Origin: Actinoplanes ianthinogenes
GTDB lineage: Bacteria; Actinomycetota; Actinomycetes; Mycobacteriales; Micromonosporaceae
Assembly (NCBI RefSeq): GCF_018324205.1
Contig: NZ_AP023356.1
Span: 8,376,501 to 8,440,500 of the forward strand
Length of the DNA stretch: 64,000 nt
Reading direction: 5' to 3'
This document shows, one piece after another, positions 1-7,260 of the stretch. The notes beneath the pieces were generated by a model. That model was not told where the DNA came from, did not search any database, and worked only from the letters and a program-made list of their open reading frames with translations. The translations under genes and the position numbers were made by a program. Position 1 is the first letter of the stretch. Each line of letters opens with the position of its first letter.

Positions 1-306
1 GGTGAAGGTGACGCCGGCGTCGAGCAACCGCTGGTGGACCGTCTCGAAGTCGTCGACCCGGAGGAAGAAGCCGACCCGGCCGGCGGTCTGCGCCCCCACC
101 GCGGTCCGCTGGCGCTCACCGTCGGCGCGGGCGAGCAGCAGCCCGGTCTGCGCACCCGGCGGGCGGACCACCACCCAGCGCTTGGGCCGCCCGTCGGTGG
201 TCGTCGACGGGGAGTCCTCGACGAGCGTGAAGCCGAGCAGCCCGGTGAAGAACTCGATCGCCGGGTCGTACTCGTCGACGATCAGGGTGACCAGGTCGAT
301 GTGCAT
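1..306 (-). CDS. VOC (glyoxalase/bleomycin-resistance) family protein, C-terminus outside window
   Basis: The first 102 residues of a small protein whose 3' end lies beyond position 1. It begins MHIDLVTLIVDEYDPAIEFF, the typical first beta-alpha unit of the vicinal-oxygen-chelate fold, followed by LLGFTLVEDSPS and the strand WVVVRPPG. His2 is at the usual first metal-ligand place of VOC proteins. The visible piece ends in a second-module start (GRVGFFLRVDDFETVHQRL). Family members are metal-dependent lyases, dioxygenases or drug-binding proteins; nothing here picks one. The ATG at 306 is chosen because the fold starts there. It is divergent from the oxidoreductase at 370. Confidence 0.8.
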   Translation of the reverse strand, partial: MHIDLVTLIVDEYDPAIEFFTGLLGFTLVEDSPSTTTDGRPKRWVVVRPPGAQTGLLLARADGERQRTAVGAQTAGRVGFFLRVDDFETVHQRLLDAGVTFT

Positions 307-369
307 CCGCACACCCTAACCGTGAAGATCGGGCTCCTCTGTGGATCGCCGGCGGATAGGCTGCGCGGC

Positions 370-1299
370 ATGCGGCTCGGTGTGAACCTTCCCCAGACCA
401 ACAAGTACGACCTGGCGCGTGACGTCACCGAGTTCGCCAAGGCGGCCGAGGAGATCGGTTACGACAGCCTCTGGGCCTACGAGCGGATTCTCGCGCCGGT
501 GGACAGCAGCGGGCCGCACGGCCTCTACGGGGTCCCCGATCTGCCCTGGCCGGACAGTTACTCGCACACCACGGACGCGCTGGTCACGCTGACCCTGGCG
601 GCCGCCGTGACCAGCCGGGCCGAGCTGGGCACCGGGGTGCTGGTCCCGGGCCTGCACCTGCCGTTCCGGCTGGCCCGCAGCCTGGCCGCGCTGGACGCGG
701 CGTCCGGCGGCCGGGTGATCGCCGGGCTGGGCAGCGGCTGGTCGATCGACGAGTTCGCGGCCACCGCGCCGCGGCCGATCGCCGAGCGGGGCGCCGCGCT
801 GGACGAGTTCCTGGACGTCGCGGCGGCGGCCTGGGGACCCGACCCGGTCACCTTCGCGAACGAGCGGTACCGCGTCGCCCCGAGCCACGTGAACCCGAAA
901 CCGGCCCGCCGGGTCCCGATCTTCCTGGCCGGCGGCAACCGGACCGCGCTGTCCCGGATCGTGCGGCGGGCCGACGGCTGGCTGCCGACGGCGATCCCGC
1001 CGCGCCAGGTCGGCGAGGTCCTCGCCGGGCTGCGGGCGCAGGCGGCCGAGGAGGGCCGGGATCCCGCGTCGATCAGCTGCATCTTCCAGCTGGGTGTCCG
1101 CGATCTCGACGAGGTTCCGTCCGCGGGTCGCCGGCCGTACACCGGCAACGCGGCGCAGATCGCCGAGGACCTGGTCGCGCTCGCCGAGGCCGGCGTCGAT
1201 CATGCCTACGTGACGCTCACGTCGGTGGCCGACGACCTCGACGGCCTGATCACGGTGGCGCGGAGGCTGCACAAGGAGGCCCGCGCGGCGGGAGTCTGA
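370..1299 (+). CDS. LLM-class flavin-dependent oxidoreductase, probably F420-dependent
   Basis: A 309-residue TIM-barrel protein of the luciferase-like monooxygenase class; actinobacterial members usually use coenzyme F420 for hydride transfer. Visible family signatures are MRLGVNLPQ at the first strand, AEEIGYDSLWAYER (residues about 25-38), TSRAELGTGVLVPGLHLPF (about 75-95), GRVIAGLGSGWSIDEF (about 112-127) and a late ADGWLPTAIPP segment. Length is normal for the family. The open frame continues upstream of 370, but that part is antisense to the VOC gene. The ATG at 370 lies 7 nt after TAGGCT (357-362), which suggests a leaderless transcript. The substrate is unknown. Confidence 0.85.
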   Translation: MRLGVNLPQTNKYDLARDVTEFAKAAEEIGYDSLWAYERILAPVDSSGPHGLYGVPDLPWPDSYSHTTDALVTLTLAAAVTSRAELGTGVLVPGLHLPFRLARSLAALDAASGGRVIAGLGSGWSIDEFAATAPRPIAERGAALDEFLDVAAAAWGPDPVTFANERYRVAPSHVNPKPARRVPIFLAGGNRTALSRIVRRADGWLPTAIPPRQVGEVLAGLRAQAAEEGRDPASISCIFQLGVRDLDEVPSAGRRPYTGNAAQIAEDLVALAEAGVDHAYVTLTSVADDLDGLITVARRLHKEARAAGV

Positions 1300-1330
1300 G
1301 GGCACGCCGGCACCGTCGGCGGAGCTGTGG

Positions 1331-1347
1331 GCGTACCGAAAATCGGT
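1331..1347. terminator. Short hairpin between convergent genes
   Basis: ACCGA (1335-1339), loop AAA and TCGGT (1343-1347) form a small stem with T-rich sequence on both sides, between the convergent ends at 1299 and 1349. The stem is short, so this is a weak, possibly bidirectional terminator. Read on the minus strand it gives GATTTTCGGTACGCCC, one copy of the recurrent 3' motif described in the findings. Confidence 0.4.
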
Positions 1348-1348
1348 T

Positions 1349-2233
1349 TTACTCGGACATGGCGCCGGTGAGCCGGGCATAGCCCTGGTCGCCGTGCCCG
1401 GCGGCGATCGCCCGGCCGACGATCGTCGCCAACGCGCGCAGCGGCCCGTCGTCGAGGCCGCTCGCGGCCGTCGCCTCGATCAGGTGCTCCATGGTTGACG
1501 ACATCGAGGCGAGGTTCGAGATCGGCGCCGGGAAACGGCCCTCGGTGAGCTGCTCCGCGAACCTGTCGATCTGGTCGGTGAGCAGCCCGCCGATGCCCCG
1601 GGCCAGCGGCGCGAAGGCGCGCGGCTCGATCTTCTCGGCGGCTGCCAGGGCGAAGGCGTGTGCCACCCCGCCGACCGCCGTGGCGAACAGGTCGAGCAGC
1701 GCGATCTCGTAGCCGGCCGCCGCGCCCGGATCGGTCCCGACGAACCTGGTGTTCGGGGCGAGCGACGCCGACACCGGCCGGATCCGCTCGAACAGCGACT
1801 CCGGGCCGCTGTACAGAATGGACGCGGCCGGTGTGCCGATCGTGGGCGCGGGCGTGAGGATGGCGCCGTCGAGGTAGGGCAGCGATCGCTCGGCGGCCCA
1901 GGCCGCCATGTCCCGCGCCTCGCCGGCGTGCCCACTCGTCAGGTTCACCAGCACGGTGCCGGACCAGTCGTCCACCTCGGCGAGGACGGACGCGAGAGCG
2001 CGGTGGTCGAGCACGCAGCAGATGACGACCGACGCCCGGCGGACGGCCTCGGCCGGGTGCGGCGCCGGTGACGCGCCGCGATCGACGAGCGGGCCGCCGC
2101 GGCTCGCGGTCCGGTTCCAGATCACGGTCGGATGGTGGGCGCGGAGGAGCGCGGTGGCCAGGGCCCGGCCCATCGGGCCGAGACCGAGGACGGCGACGGT
2201 TTCTTTCGGCACGGATTCTTTCGGTACGGACAT
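1349..2233 (-). CDS. NAD(P)-binding reductase of the 6-phosphogluconate/3-hydroxyisobutyrate dehydrogenase or imine reductase type
   Basis: A 294-residue protein. The Rossmann motif VAVLGLGPMGRALATALL is near residue 13, and a second strand VIWNRT supplies the NADP-type arginine. The C-terminal part (FAPLARGIGGLLTDQIDRFAEQL and following helices) matches the all-helical dimerisation domain of imine reductases and beta-hydroxyacid dehydrogenases. The catalytic Lys of classical hydroxyisobutyrate dehydrogenases is not obvious, which favours an imine-reductase-like enzyme (inference). The frame is open 13 residues further upstream, but the ATG at 2233 sits 7 nt after TAGCGT and matches a MerR-type promoter. 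The divergent MerR gene at 2292 is the likely regulator. Confidence 0.8.
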   Translation of the reverse strand: MSVPKESVPKETVAVLGLGPMGRALATALLRAHHPTVIWNRTASRGGPLVDRGASPAPHPAEAVRRASVVICCVLDHRALASVLAEVDDWSGTVLVNLTSGHAGEARDMAAWAAERSLPYLDGAILTPAPTIGTPAASILYSGPESLFERIRPVSASLAPNTRFVGTDPGAAAGYEIALLDLFATAVGGVAHAFALAAAEKIEPRAFAPLARGIGGLLTDQIDRFAEQLTEGRFPAPISNLASMSSTMEHLIEATAASGLDDGPLRALATIVGRAIAAGHGDQGYARLTGAMSE

Positions 2234-2240
2234 GGCCGCG

Positions 2241-2272
2241 ACGCTAGACGTTGACGTTGACGTGAAGGTCAA
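2241..2272 (-). promoter_or_regulatory. MerR-type promoter with 20-bp spacer
   Basis: On the minus strand, -35 TTGACC (2272-2267) and -10 TAGCGT (2246-2241) are separated by 20 bp, longer than the normal 17 bp. This is the hallmark of promoters that MerR proteins activate by untwisting. The spacer holds repeated GTCAACGTCAACGTC. The predicted transcription start coincides with the ATG at 2233, so the reductase message would be leaderless. Seen directly: sequence and spacing. Inferred: control by the adjacent MerR protein. Confidence 0.55.
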
Positions 2273-2291
2273 GTCGTGTTTGGCTCGCGCC

Positions 2292-2645
2292 GTGCGGATC
2301 AGCGAACTGGCGCGTCGCGGCGGGGTGAGCCCACGGGCCTTGCGCTATTACGAGGAGCAGGGCCTGCTCCGGCCGGGCCGCACCGCCGGTGGTTACCGCG
2401 AGTACGACGAAGCGGCGGTGCGCGTCGTCCAGCACATCCGCCTGCTGCTCTCGGCCGGCCTGACCACCACGGTGATCGCCGAGATCCTGCCCTGCATCCC
2501 GGACGACGTGACGACGCTCGCCCCCACCTGTCCGGAACTGATCGATGGCCTCACCGAGGAACGCGCCCGGATCACGTCGTCGATCGACAAGCTCCTGGCC
2601 GCCCGCGCGGTCCTGGACCGCCTGATCACGTCCGGGCCCCGCTGA
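2292..2645 (+). CDS. MerR family transcriptional regulator
   Basis: A 117-residue regulator starting with the MerR helix-turn-helix and wing: RISELARRGGVSPRALRYYEEQGLL, then RTAGGYREYDEAAVRVVQHI. A short helical effector/dimerisation tail follows (LTEERARITSSIDKLLAARAVLDRLI). No cysteine pair typical of metal sensors is seen; the two Cys (PCIP and PTCPE) are spaced differently, so an organic ligand is likelier. GTG at 2292 is chosen because the HTH begins right after it. It is divergent from the reductase at 2233, and its last 20 bp overlap the convergent gene ending at 2626. Confidence 0.85.
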   Translation: MRISELARRGGVSPRALRYYEEQGLLRPGRTAGGYREYDEAAVRVVQHIRLLLSAGLTTTVIAEILPCIPDDVTTLAPTCPELIDGLTEERARITSSIDKLLAARAVLDRLITSGPR

Positions 2646-3603
2646 CCGCGTCGATCCGCAGGCGATACCAGTCGGGGCCGGCGAAGACGTGCAGGTCCGG
2701 GCCGCGTCCGACCAGGCGCGCGCCGTCCGGTAGCGGGTCGCCGCCGGGGAGGGTGAGGCGGTAGCGGCCCGTCTCGTGCAGGACGCCGTCGCCCAGCTCG
2801 GCGACGACGAGGCGGTCGCGGTCGCCGCGGTAGCCGCCGGCCAGCGCCACCCTGCCGTCGCCGACGAGCAGCGCGCGGGCGCCGTGAGCGAGGTCGTTGC
2901 GCCACACCGTGGCCCGGCCGTCCTGGACGCGCACGAGGGGGAAGCCGGAGTAGTAACACGCCCAGGCGGTCTCGCCGGTGACGTTGAGGGCGTAGCAGTC
3001 GTCGATGAACGGCAGATCGTCCAGCTCGTCGAAGCGCCAGTCGAGTGCCCCGTCCGGACCGAATCGGATCAGACCGCAGTCACCCACCGGCGAGGGGCCG
3101 GGGCCGGCCCACCCGTAGTTGCCGTAGACGCCTTCGTCGAAGTAGCCGGCCCACGCGCCGCCGGACGGCGTGGTGTACACATGCTCGATGCCGTCGCCGA
3201 AGACGTGCCGGCTGACCGGTGCGCCGGTCGGGTCGTACACGATCGCGTTGTGGTCCGGGCCGTCCGGACGCCACCGGCAGCGGGCGGCGACCACGAGAAT
3301 CCGGCCGTCCGGGAGGGGCTGGGCGGTGGCGTGCGCGAGCGGCATCGAGGGAATCCGCACCACCCGGGTGCCGTCCGGGGTGTGCACGGTGACCCGGGCG
3401 CCGGCCGGGCGGGCGGCACGGGCGTCCGGAAAGGTGGCCCAGCCGGGTGACGTCGTGACCGACGTCAACGCGCCGTGGTCGGTCGTGGCCGTCCAGAGGG
3501 CGACTGCCTCGCCGGCCGGGCCCACCGACACCGATACCAGGACGTCGCCGTCCTCTGCGGGGACCAGTCGTCCCTGCGCCTCGACCCCGTGCTCTTCGAT
3601 CAC
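2626..3603 (-). CDS. Hypothetical protein, beta-propeller-like
   Basis: A protein of 325 residues, not recognised as a named family. It is rich in short beta-strands with Gly/Asp turns and recurring patterns such as GRILVVAARCRW, WAGYFDEGVYG, GRVALAGGYRGDRDRL and LHVFAGPDWYRLRID, suggesting a WD40/NHL-like propeller. No signal peptide or membrane segment is visible, so a cytoplasmic protein is likely. GTG at 3603 is the only usual start. The frame stays open and coding-like upstream (reading EHELFEFPGPALGWFDVG) back to about 3660 without a start codon, so translation may begin earlier at an unusual codon, or the gene may be 5'-truncated. Confidence 0.65.
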   Translation of the reverse strand: MIEEHGVEAQGRLVPAEDGDVLVSVSVGPAGEAVALWTATTDHGALTSVTTSPGWATFPDARAARPAGARVTVHTPDGTRVVRIPSMPLAHATAQPLPDGRILVVAARCRWRPDGPDHNAIVYDPTGAPVSRHVFGDGIEHVYTTPSGGAWAGYFDEGVYGNYGWAGPGPSPVGDCGLIRFGPDGALDWRFDELDDLPFIDDCYALNVTGETAWACYYSGFPLVRVQDGRATVWRNDLAHGARALLVGDGRVALAGGYRGDRDRLVVAELGDGVLHETGRYRLTLPGGDPLPDGARLVGRGPDLHVFAGPDWYRLRIDAVSGART

Positions 3604-3670
3604 GCCGACATCGAACCATCCGAGTGCCGGCCCGGGAAACTCGAATAGTTCGTGCTCAGGCGTACCGAAA

Positions 3671-3698
3671 GCGGCCAGGGCACAGGTGCCCTGGCCGC
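3671..3698 (-). terminator. Strong hairpin terminator after the GH87-like gene
   Basis: GCGGCCAGGGCAC (3671-3683) and GTGCCCTGGCCGC (3686-3698) form a perfect 13-bp stem with a 2-nt loop, 18 nt past the stop of the gene ending at 3717. On the minus strand it is followed by TTTCGGTACGCC. Confidence 0.8.
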
Positions 3699-3716
3699 CT
3701 CCCGGTCGGTGTCGGG

Positions 3717-6700
3717 TCAGCTTCCGGCGATGGTGAACTGGGAGCCCGGCTGGATGACGACGTTGCCGTCCGCCGAGTTGGTGATCGTCACGCCGGACAG
3801 GGTGGCGTTGCCGCGGGCCCCGCTCATCGCCAGGATCCCGGCGCCGTTGTTCGACCTGTCGATGCGGACGTTGGTGATGGCGACGTTCGGCATGGCGCCG
3901 CCACCGTTCTTGAACTGGATGCCGTCGTACGTCGAGTCGATGATGTCGGTGTCCCGGATGGTGACGCCGGTGATGTCCTTCGTGGACGGGAACAGGGTGA
4001 TCGCGCCGAACTCCTGGTCCTCGTTCCAGAACGCCCCGCCGGTGCGGTACAGCCCGTTGTTGGCGATCAGCGTGGTGCCGGAGAACGGCAGCGGGCTGTG
4101 GTCGGTCGCCAGCATGATGCCCGGGTAGTTCGCGGTGTCGGAGACCAGGTTGTTCTCCGCCGAGTTGCCGTACCCGCCGTAGATCGCGATGCCGTTGGCC
4201 CGCCAGGGCAGCTGCACGGTGTTGTTCACGAAGTGGTCGTCGTGGTCGATGTCGACGCTCTGGTCCTTGACGTACGGGTTGGCCCAGATGGCGAGGGCGT
4301 CGTCACCGGTGGTACGGAACGAGGAGTTGAACACCCGCGAGTTGCGCGTGCCGTTGGAGAAGTTGATCCCGTCGGCGTACGTGTCGCGGATCCGCATCCC
4401 GGTGAACTCCACGCCGTCGCCCGGGTTCCAGTAGGCGGGCGTGTCCGAGTAGTCGCGGCCGACCCAGGCGCCGACGTTGACGTGCTCGATCCACACGTTG
4501 CTGATCTTCGTGTTCTTGCCGAACCGGCCGTTCAGGCCGTGCCCGCGGTTCGCCCGGTTCTGCGTGTTGCCGAAGATCGCCAGGTCGGAGATCTGGGTGT
4601 TGTCGTCGATGTCGAAGCCGACGTTGCCCTCGTGCGGATGGTTGATGTTGCCGACCACGTTCTGCGGCTGGGTGTCCGAGTAGAGCCGGGTGTGCCACAT
4701 ACCGGCGCCCCGGATCACCACGTTGCGCAGGCCCTTCTGGTTCCACTGGCCCCGAGCCGGGTCCGGCGAGAGGATCTTCTGCTCCTGCCGCCACTGGCCG
4801 GCCGGGATCCAGACGCAACCGATCACGCCGTTCTCGTCGTCGGTGACCGCCTTCTGGATGGCGGCCGTGTCGTCGATGCCGTCGTTCGGCACCGCGCCGT
4901 AGGTGGTGATCGAGACGCAGCCGGCCGGCTGGCTCAGCGGCGCCGCGACCTGCTCCAGGTCGATCAGGTCGATGACGTAGAAGCTCGCCGCGTCACCGGC
5001 GTCGCGCTGCAACTTGAACTTGGTGCCGGCCGGGTACGACTGCCCGAGCAGCGCGTTCGACTCGTCGAACAGCCGCCGTGCGTCGGCCTGCGGGGTGTTG
5101 GACAGCGACTCGGTGTCGTCGGTGGTGCCGTACACCCAGCTGTTGCGGGAGCTGAGGGTCAGCTTCCGGGCGAACACGTCGTTGATGTAGAGGCTGATCG
5201 TCCAGTCCTGGCCGCCGCCGCTCGCGGCGTCCGGGACCGAGTTGCGGACCACGATCGAGTTGGCCTGGTTGGTCGAGGTGAACTCGACGAACTGGCCGGT
5301 GCTGGTCAGGCGTACCGACTGCCGGCCGGAGGACTCGGTGGCGAAGTTGGTGTGCCCGAAGGTGCGCAGCGCGTCCGGCTGGAGCAGCGTGCCCTGGTAA
5401 CGGGCGGCCTCCGCCTCGTACTCGGTGTAGGGCACGGCGGCGCCGCGACCGACCACGATGGACTTCGACAGGGTGTTGTTGTTCTCGTTGGTCTCGGTGA
5501 CCACGCCGGCCGAGTCCGCCGTGGCGACGGCGGTCGCGCCGCCGCTGGTCGCGGTCCAGGTGCCGCCGATGGTCACGGTCGTGGTGGCGCCCGCCGCGAC
5601 GGCCGGGGTGGCGCCGGTGAGCGTGACGGCGCCGACGGTGACCTTGGTGGTGCTGGCCGCCGCGGTGCTGGTGCCGCGGTTCTGCACGGCGACGGTGAAG
5701 CTGACCGCCGCGCCGACCGCCGGGTTCGCCGGGTTCGGGTTGATCGCGGTGACCTGGAGGTCCGGGCCCGGCGCCTGAGCCACGACCAGCGGTGAGCTCG
5801 CGGTGAAGGTGGCGCCGCCGACGGTCGCCGCGACGGTGTAGCTGCCCTGGGCCCGGGGGCTGACGCTGCCGGTGACCGTGGTGGTGGCGCCGGCCGCCAG
5901 CGCCGGAACGTTCGCGGTGGCCACGACGGCGCCGTTGAGCTTGAAGTCCAGCGTGGTCGCGGTCGAGGCGAGAGCGCCCGAGTTACGGACGACCGCGCTC
6001 AGGGCGATGGTGGAGGTCTCGTCCGGGGTGGCCGGGCTCCAGGTCGCCGACGTGACGGCCAGGTTCGGGGCGGGTGCCCAGGCGCCGATCACCTGGAACT
6101 CGGCGACCTGACCGCCGGGCGCTCCGGTGTTGCCGAAGAACTGCAGCTGGACGTCGGACGCCTTGCCGCTGACCGGGATCGTCACGGTGTTCTGGTTCGT
6201 CGACGGGTTGAAGCCGTAGTCCGCGCGCGCCTTCAGCTCGGTGAACCCGGTGGCTCCGAGGGCCCGTCCGAGCACCTGGAGGTTCTGCGTCCGCGCGCCC
6301 CACGCTCCGTCCGGGTTGAGCTTGACCACGACGCCGGTGACGTTCGCGTCGGCGCCCAGCTTCACGGTCAGCGTCGACGGGAAGCCGGCCGACTCCCAGT
6401 AGCTGCCGGTGTTGCCGTCGGTGGCGTTGGCCGCCACGAAGTTCTGGGTGACCGAGGACGCCTCGGCCGGCTTGCCGGCGGCCAGGTTGGAGCCGGCCGG
6501 CGGATCCGTCGGCGGCGTGGTCGGGCCCGCCGTGCCGTAGATCTCCAGCTCCGACAGCTGGCCCGCGGGCCAGCCGGTGTTGGCGGTGATGTGCACCCGC
6601 ACGTACCGGACGGTCGCCGCGGTGAAGGTCACCGTGACGGTGTTGCCGGTGGCCGGGTCGAAGACGCGCCCGGCCGACGCCGAGAGCGTGCTGAACGCCG

Positions 6701-7046
6701 AGCCGTCGGTGCTGCCCTGCACGCTCAGCGTCTCGGTGCGGGTGGCCCACGCGGTGGCCGGGGGCAGTTTCAGCACCACCTGGTCGATCGCGGCGGTGCC
6801 GCCCAGGTCGACCTGGATCCACTGCGGGAAGACGTTGTTCGGGCTCTCCCAGTAGGAGTTCGCGTTGCCGTCGTTGACGGCCGAGGCGGGCTGCGCGCCG
6901 AGCGCCCCGCTGGCCGAGACCGCCTTGCCGAGCGCGAGGTTGGTCCCGCCGGCGGCCCGCGCGGCCACCGGGGACAGGCCGAGGACGGCCAGGCCGGCCG
7001 CCAGGGCCGCGCTGACCAGCCTGCGGCTGAGTGTTCTGGGCTTCAT
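3717..7046 (-). CDS. Secreted multidomain beta-helix glycanase, GH87 (alpha-1,3-glucanase/mycodextranase)-like
   Basis: A protein of 1,109 residues. Order: Sec signal peptide (1-32, ending ARAAGG); discoidin/F5-8C domain (about 35-172, NLALGKAVSASG); second discoidin domain (about 185-325); two CARDB-type Ig domains (about 330-530); a CBM35/CBM6-like domain (about 538-680, YEAEAARYQG); and a right-handed beta-helix (about 700-1109, starting ITTYGAVPNDGIDDTAAIQKA). Acidic pairs in the helix (TGDDALAIW, DIDHDDHF) are candidate catalytic sites. This architecture matches bacterial GH87 alpha-1,3-glucanases acting on fungal wall or dental-type glucans; a GH55 or pectinase relative is the alternative. 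Signal peptide and domain layout are seen; substrate is inferred. A strong terminator follows. Confidence 0.75.
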   Translation of the reverse strand: MKPRTLSRRLVSAALAAGLAVLGLSPVAARAAGGTNLALGKAVSASGALGAQPASAVNDGNANSYWESPNNVFPQWIQVDLGGTAAIDQVVLKLPPATAWATRTETLSVQGSTDGSAFSTLSASAGRVFDPATGNTVTVTFTAATVRYVRVHITANTGWPAGQLSELEIYGTAGPTTPPTDPPAGSNLAAGKPAEASSVTQNFVAANATDGNTGSYWESAGFPSTLTVKLGADANVTGVVVKLNPDGAWGARTQNLQVLGRALGATGFTELKARADYGFNPSTNQNTVTIPVSGKASDVQLQFFGNTGAPGGQVAEFQVIGAWAPAPNLAVTSATWSPATPDETSTIALSAVVRNSGALASTATTLDFKLNGAVVATANVPALAAGATTTVTGSVSPRAQGSYTVAATVGGATFTASSPLVVAQAPGPDLQVTAINPNPANPAVGAAVSFTVAVQNRGTSTAAASTTKVTVGAVTLTGATPAVAAGATTTVTIGGTWTATSGGATAVATADSAGVVTETNENNNTLSKSIVVGRGAAVPYTEYEAEAARYQGTLLQPDALRTFGHTNFATESSGRQSVRLTSTGQFVEFTSTNQANSIVVRNSVPDAASGGGQDWTISLYINDVFARKLTLSSRNSWVYGTTDDTESLSNTPQADARRLFDESNALLGQSYPAGTKFKLQRDAGDAASFYVIDLIDLEQVAAPLSQPAGCVSITTYGAVPNDGIDDTAAIQKAVTDDENGVIGCVWIPAGQWRQEQKILSPDPARGQWNQKGLRNVVIRGAGMWHTRLYSDTQPQNVVGNINHPHEGNVGFDIDDNTQISDLAIFGNTQNRANRGHGLNGRFGKNTKISNVWIEHVNVGAWVGRDYSDTPAYWNPGDGVEFTGMRIRDTYADGINFSNGTRNSRVFNSSFRTTGDDALAIWANPYVKDQSVDIDHDDHFVNNTVQLPWRANGIAIYGGYGNSAENNLVSDTANYPGIMLATDHSPLPFSGTTLIANNGLYRTGGAFWNEDQEFGAITLFPSTKDITGVTIRDTDIIDSTYDGIQFKNGGGAMPNVAITNVRIDRSNNGAGILAMSGARGNATLSGVTITNSADGNVVIQPGSQFTIAGS

Positions 7047-7216
7047 GAAGTCCGTCCTGGGAGGTGGGGGAGAGGCCCGCTTTTCCAGCCTGTTAGAGCA
7101 AAATTTCGTCGTTCTGCTCAGTTCTTGCGAAGCGGGGCATTTAATGTTTCAGATATGTCACTGGTTCGTCAACGTCTCCTGTCGATGTCCGAACAGCCGC
7201 TCCGATGCCGGGTACG

Positions 7217-7244
7217 AAAAAAGCCGGCGGGTCGCCCCGCCGGC
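7217..7244 (-). terminator. Rho-independent terminator of the CHAT gene
   Basis: GCCGGCGGG (7223-7231), loop TCGC and CCCGCCGGC (7236-7244) form a 9-bp GC stem. On the minus strand it is followed directly by TTTTTT (7222-7217) and then CGTACCC. It lies 16 nt past the stop codon of the gene ending at 7261. Confidence 0.85.
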
Positions 7245-7260
7245 CCCGGTGCCCGGACGG

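Noticed and set aside
3624..5795. Very long open frame on the strand opposite the GH87-like gene
   Set aside because: It mirrors third-position G/C bias of the real gene; the product is a Val/Arg/Gly/Asp-rich sequence with no domains.
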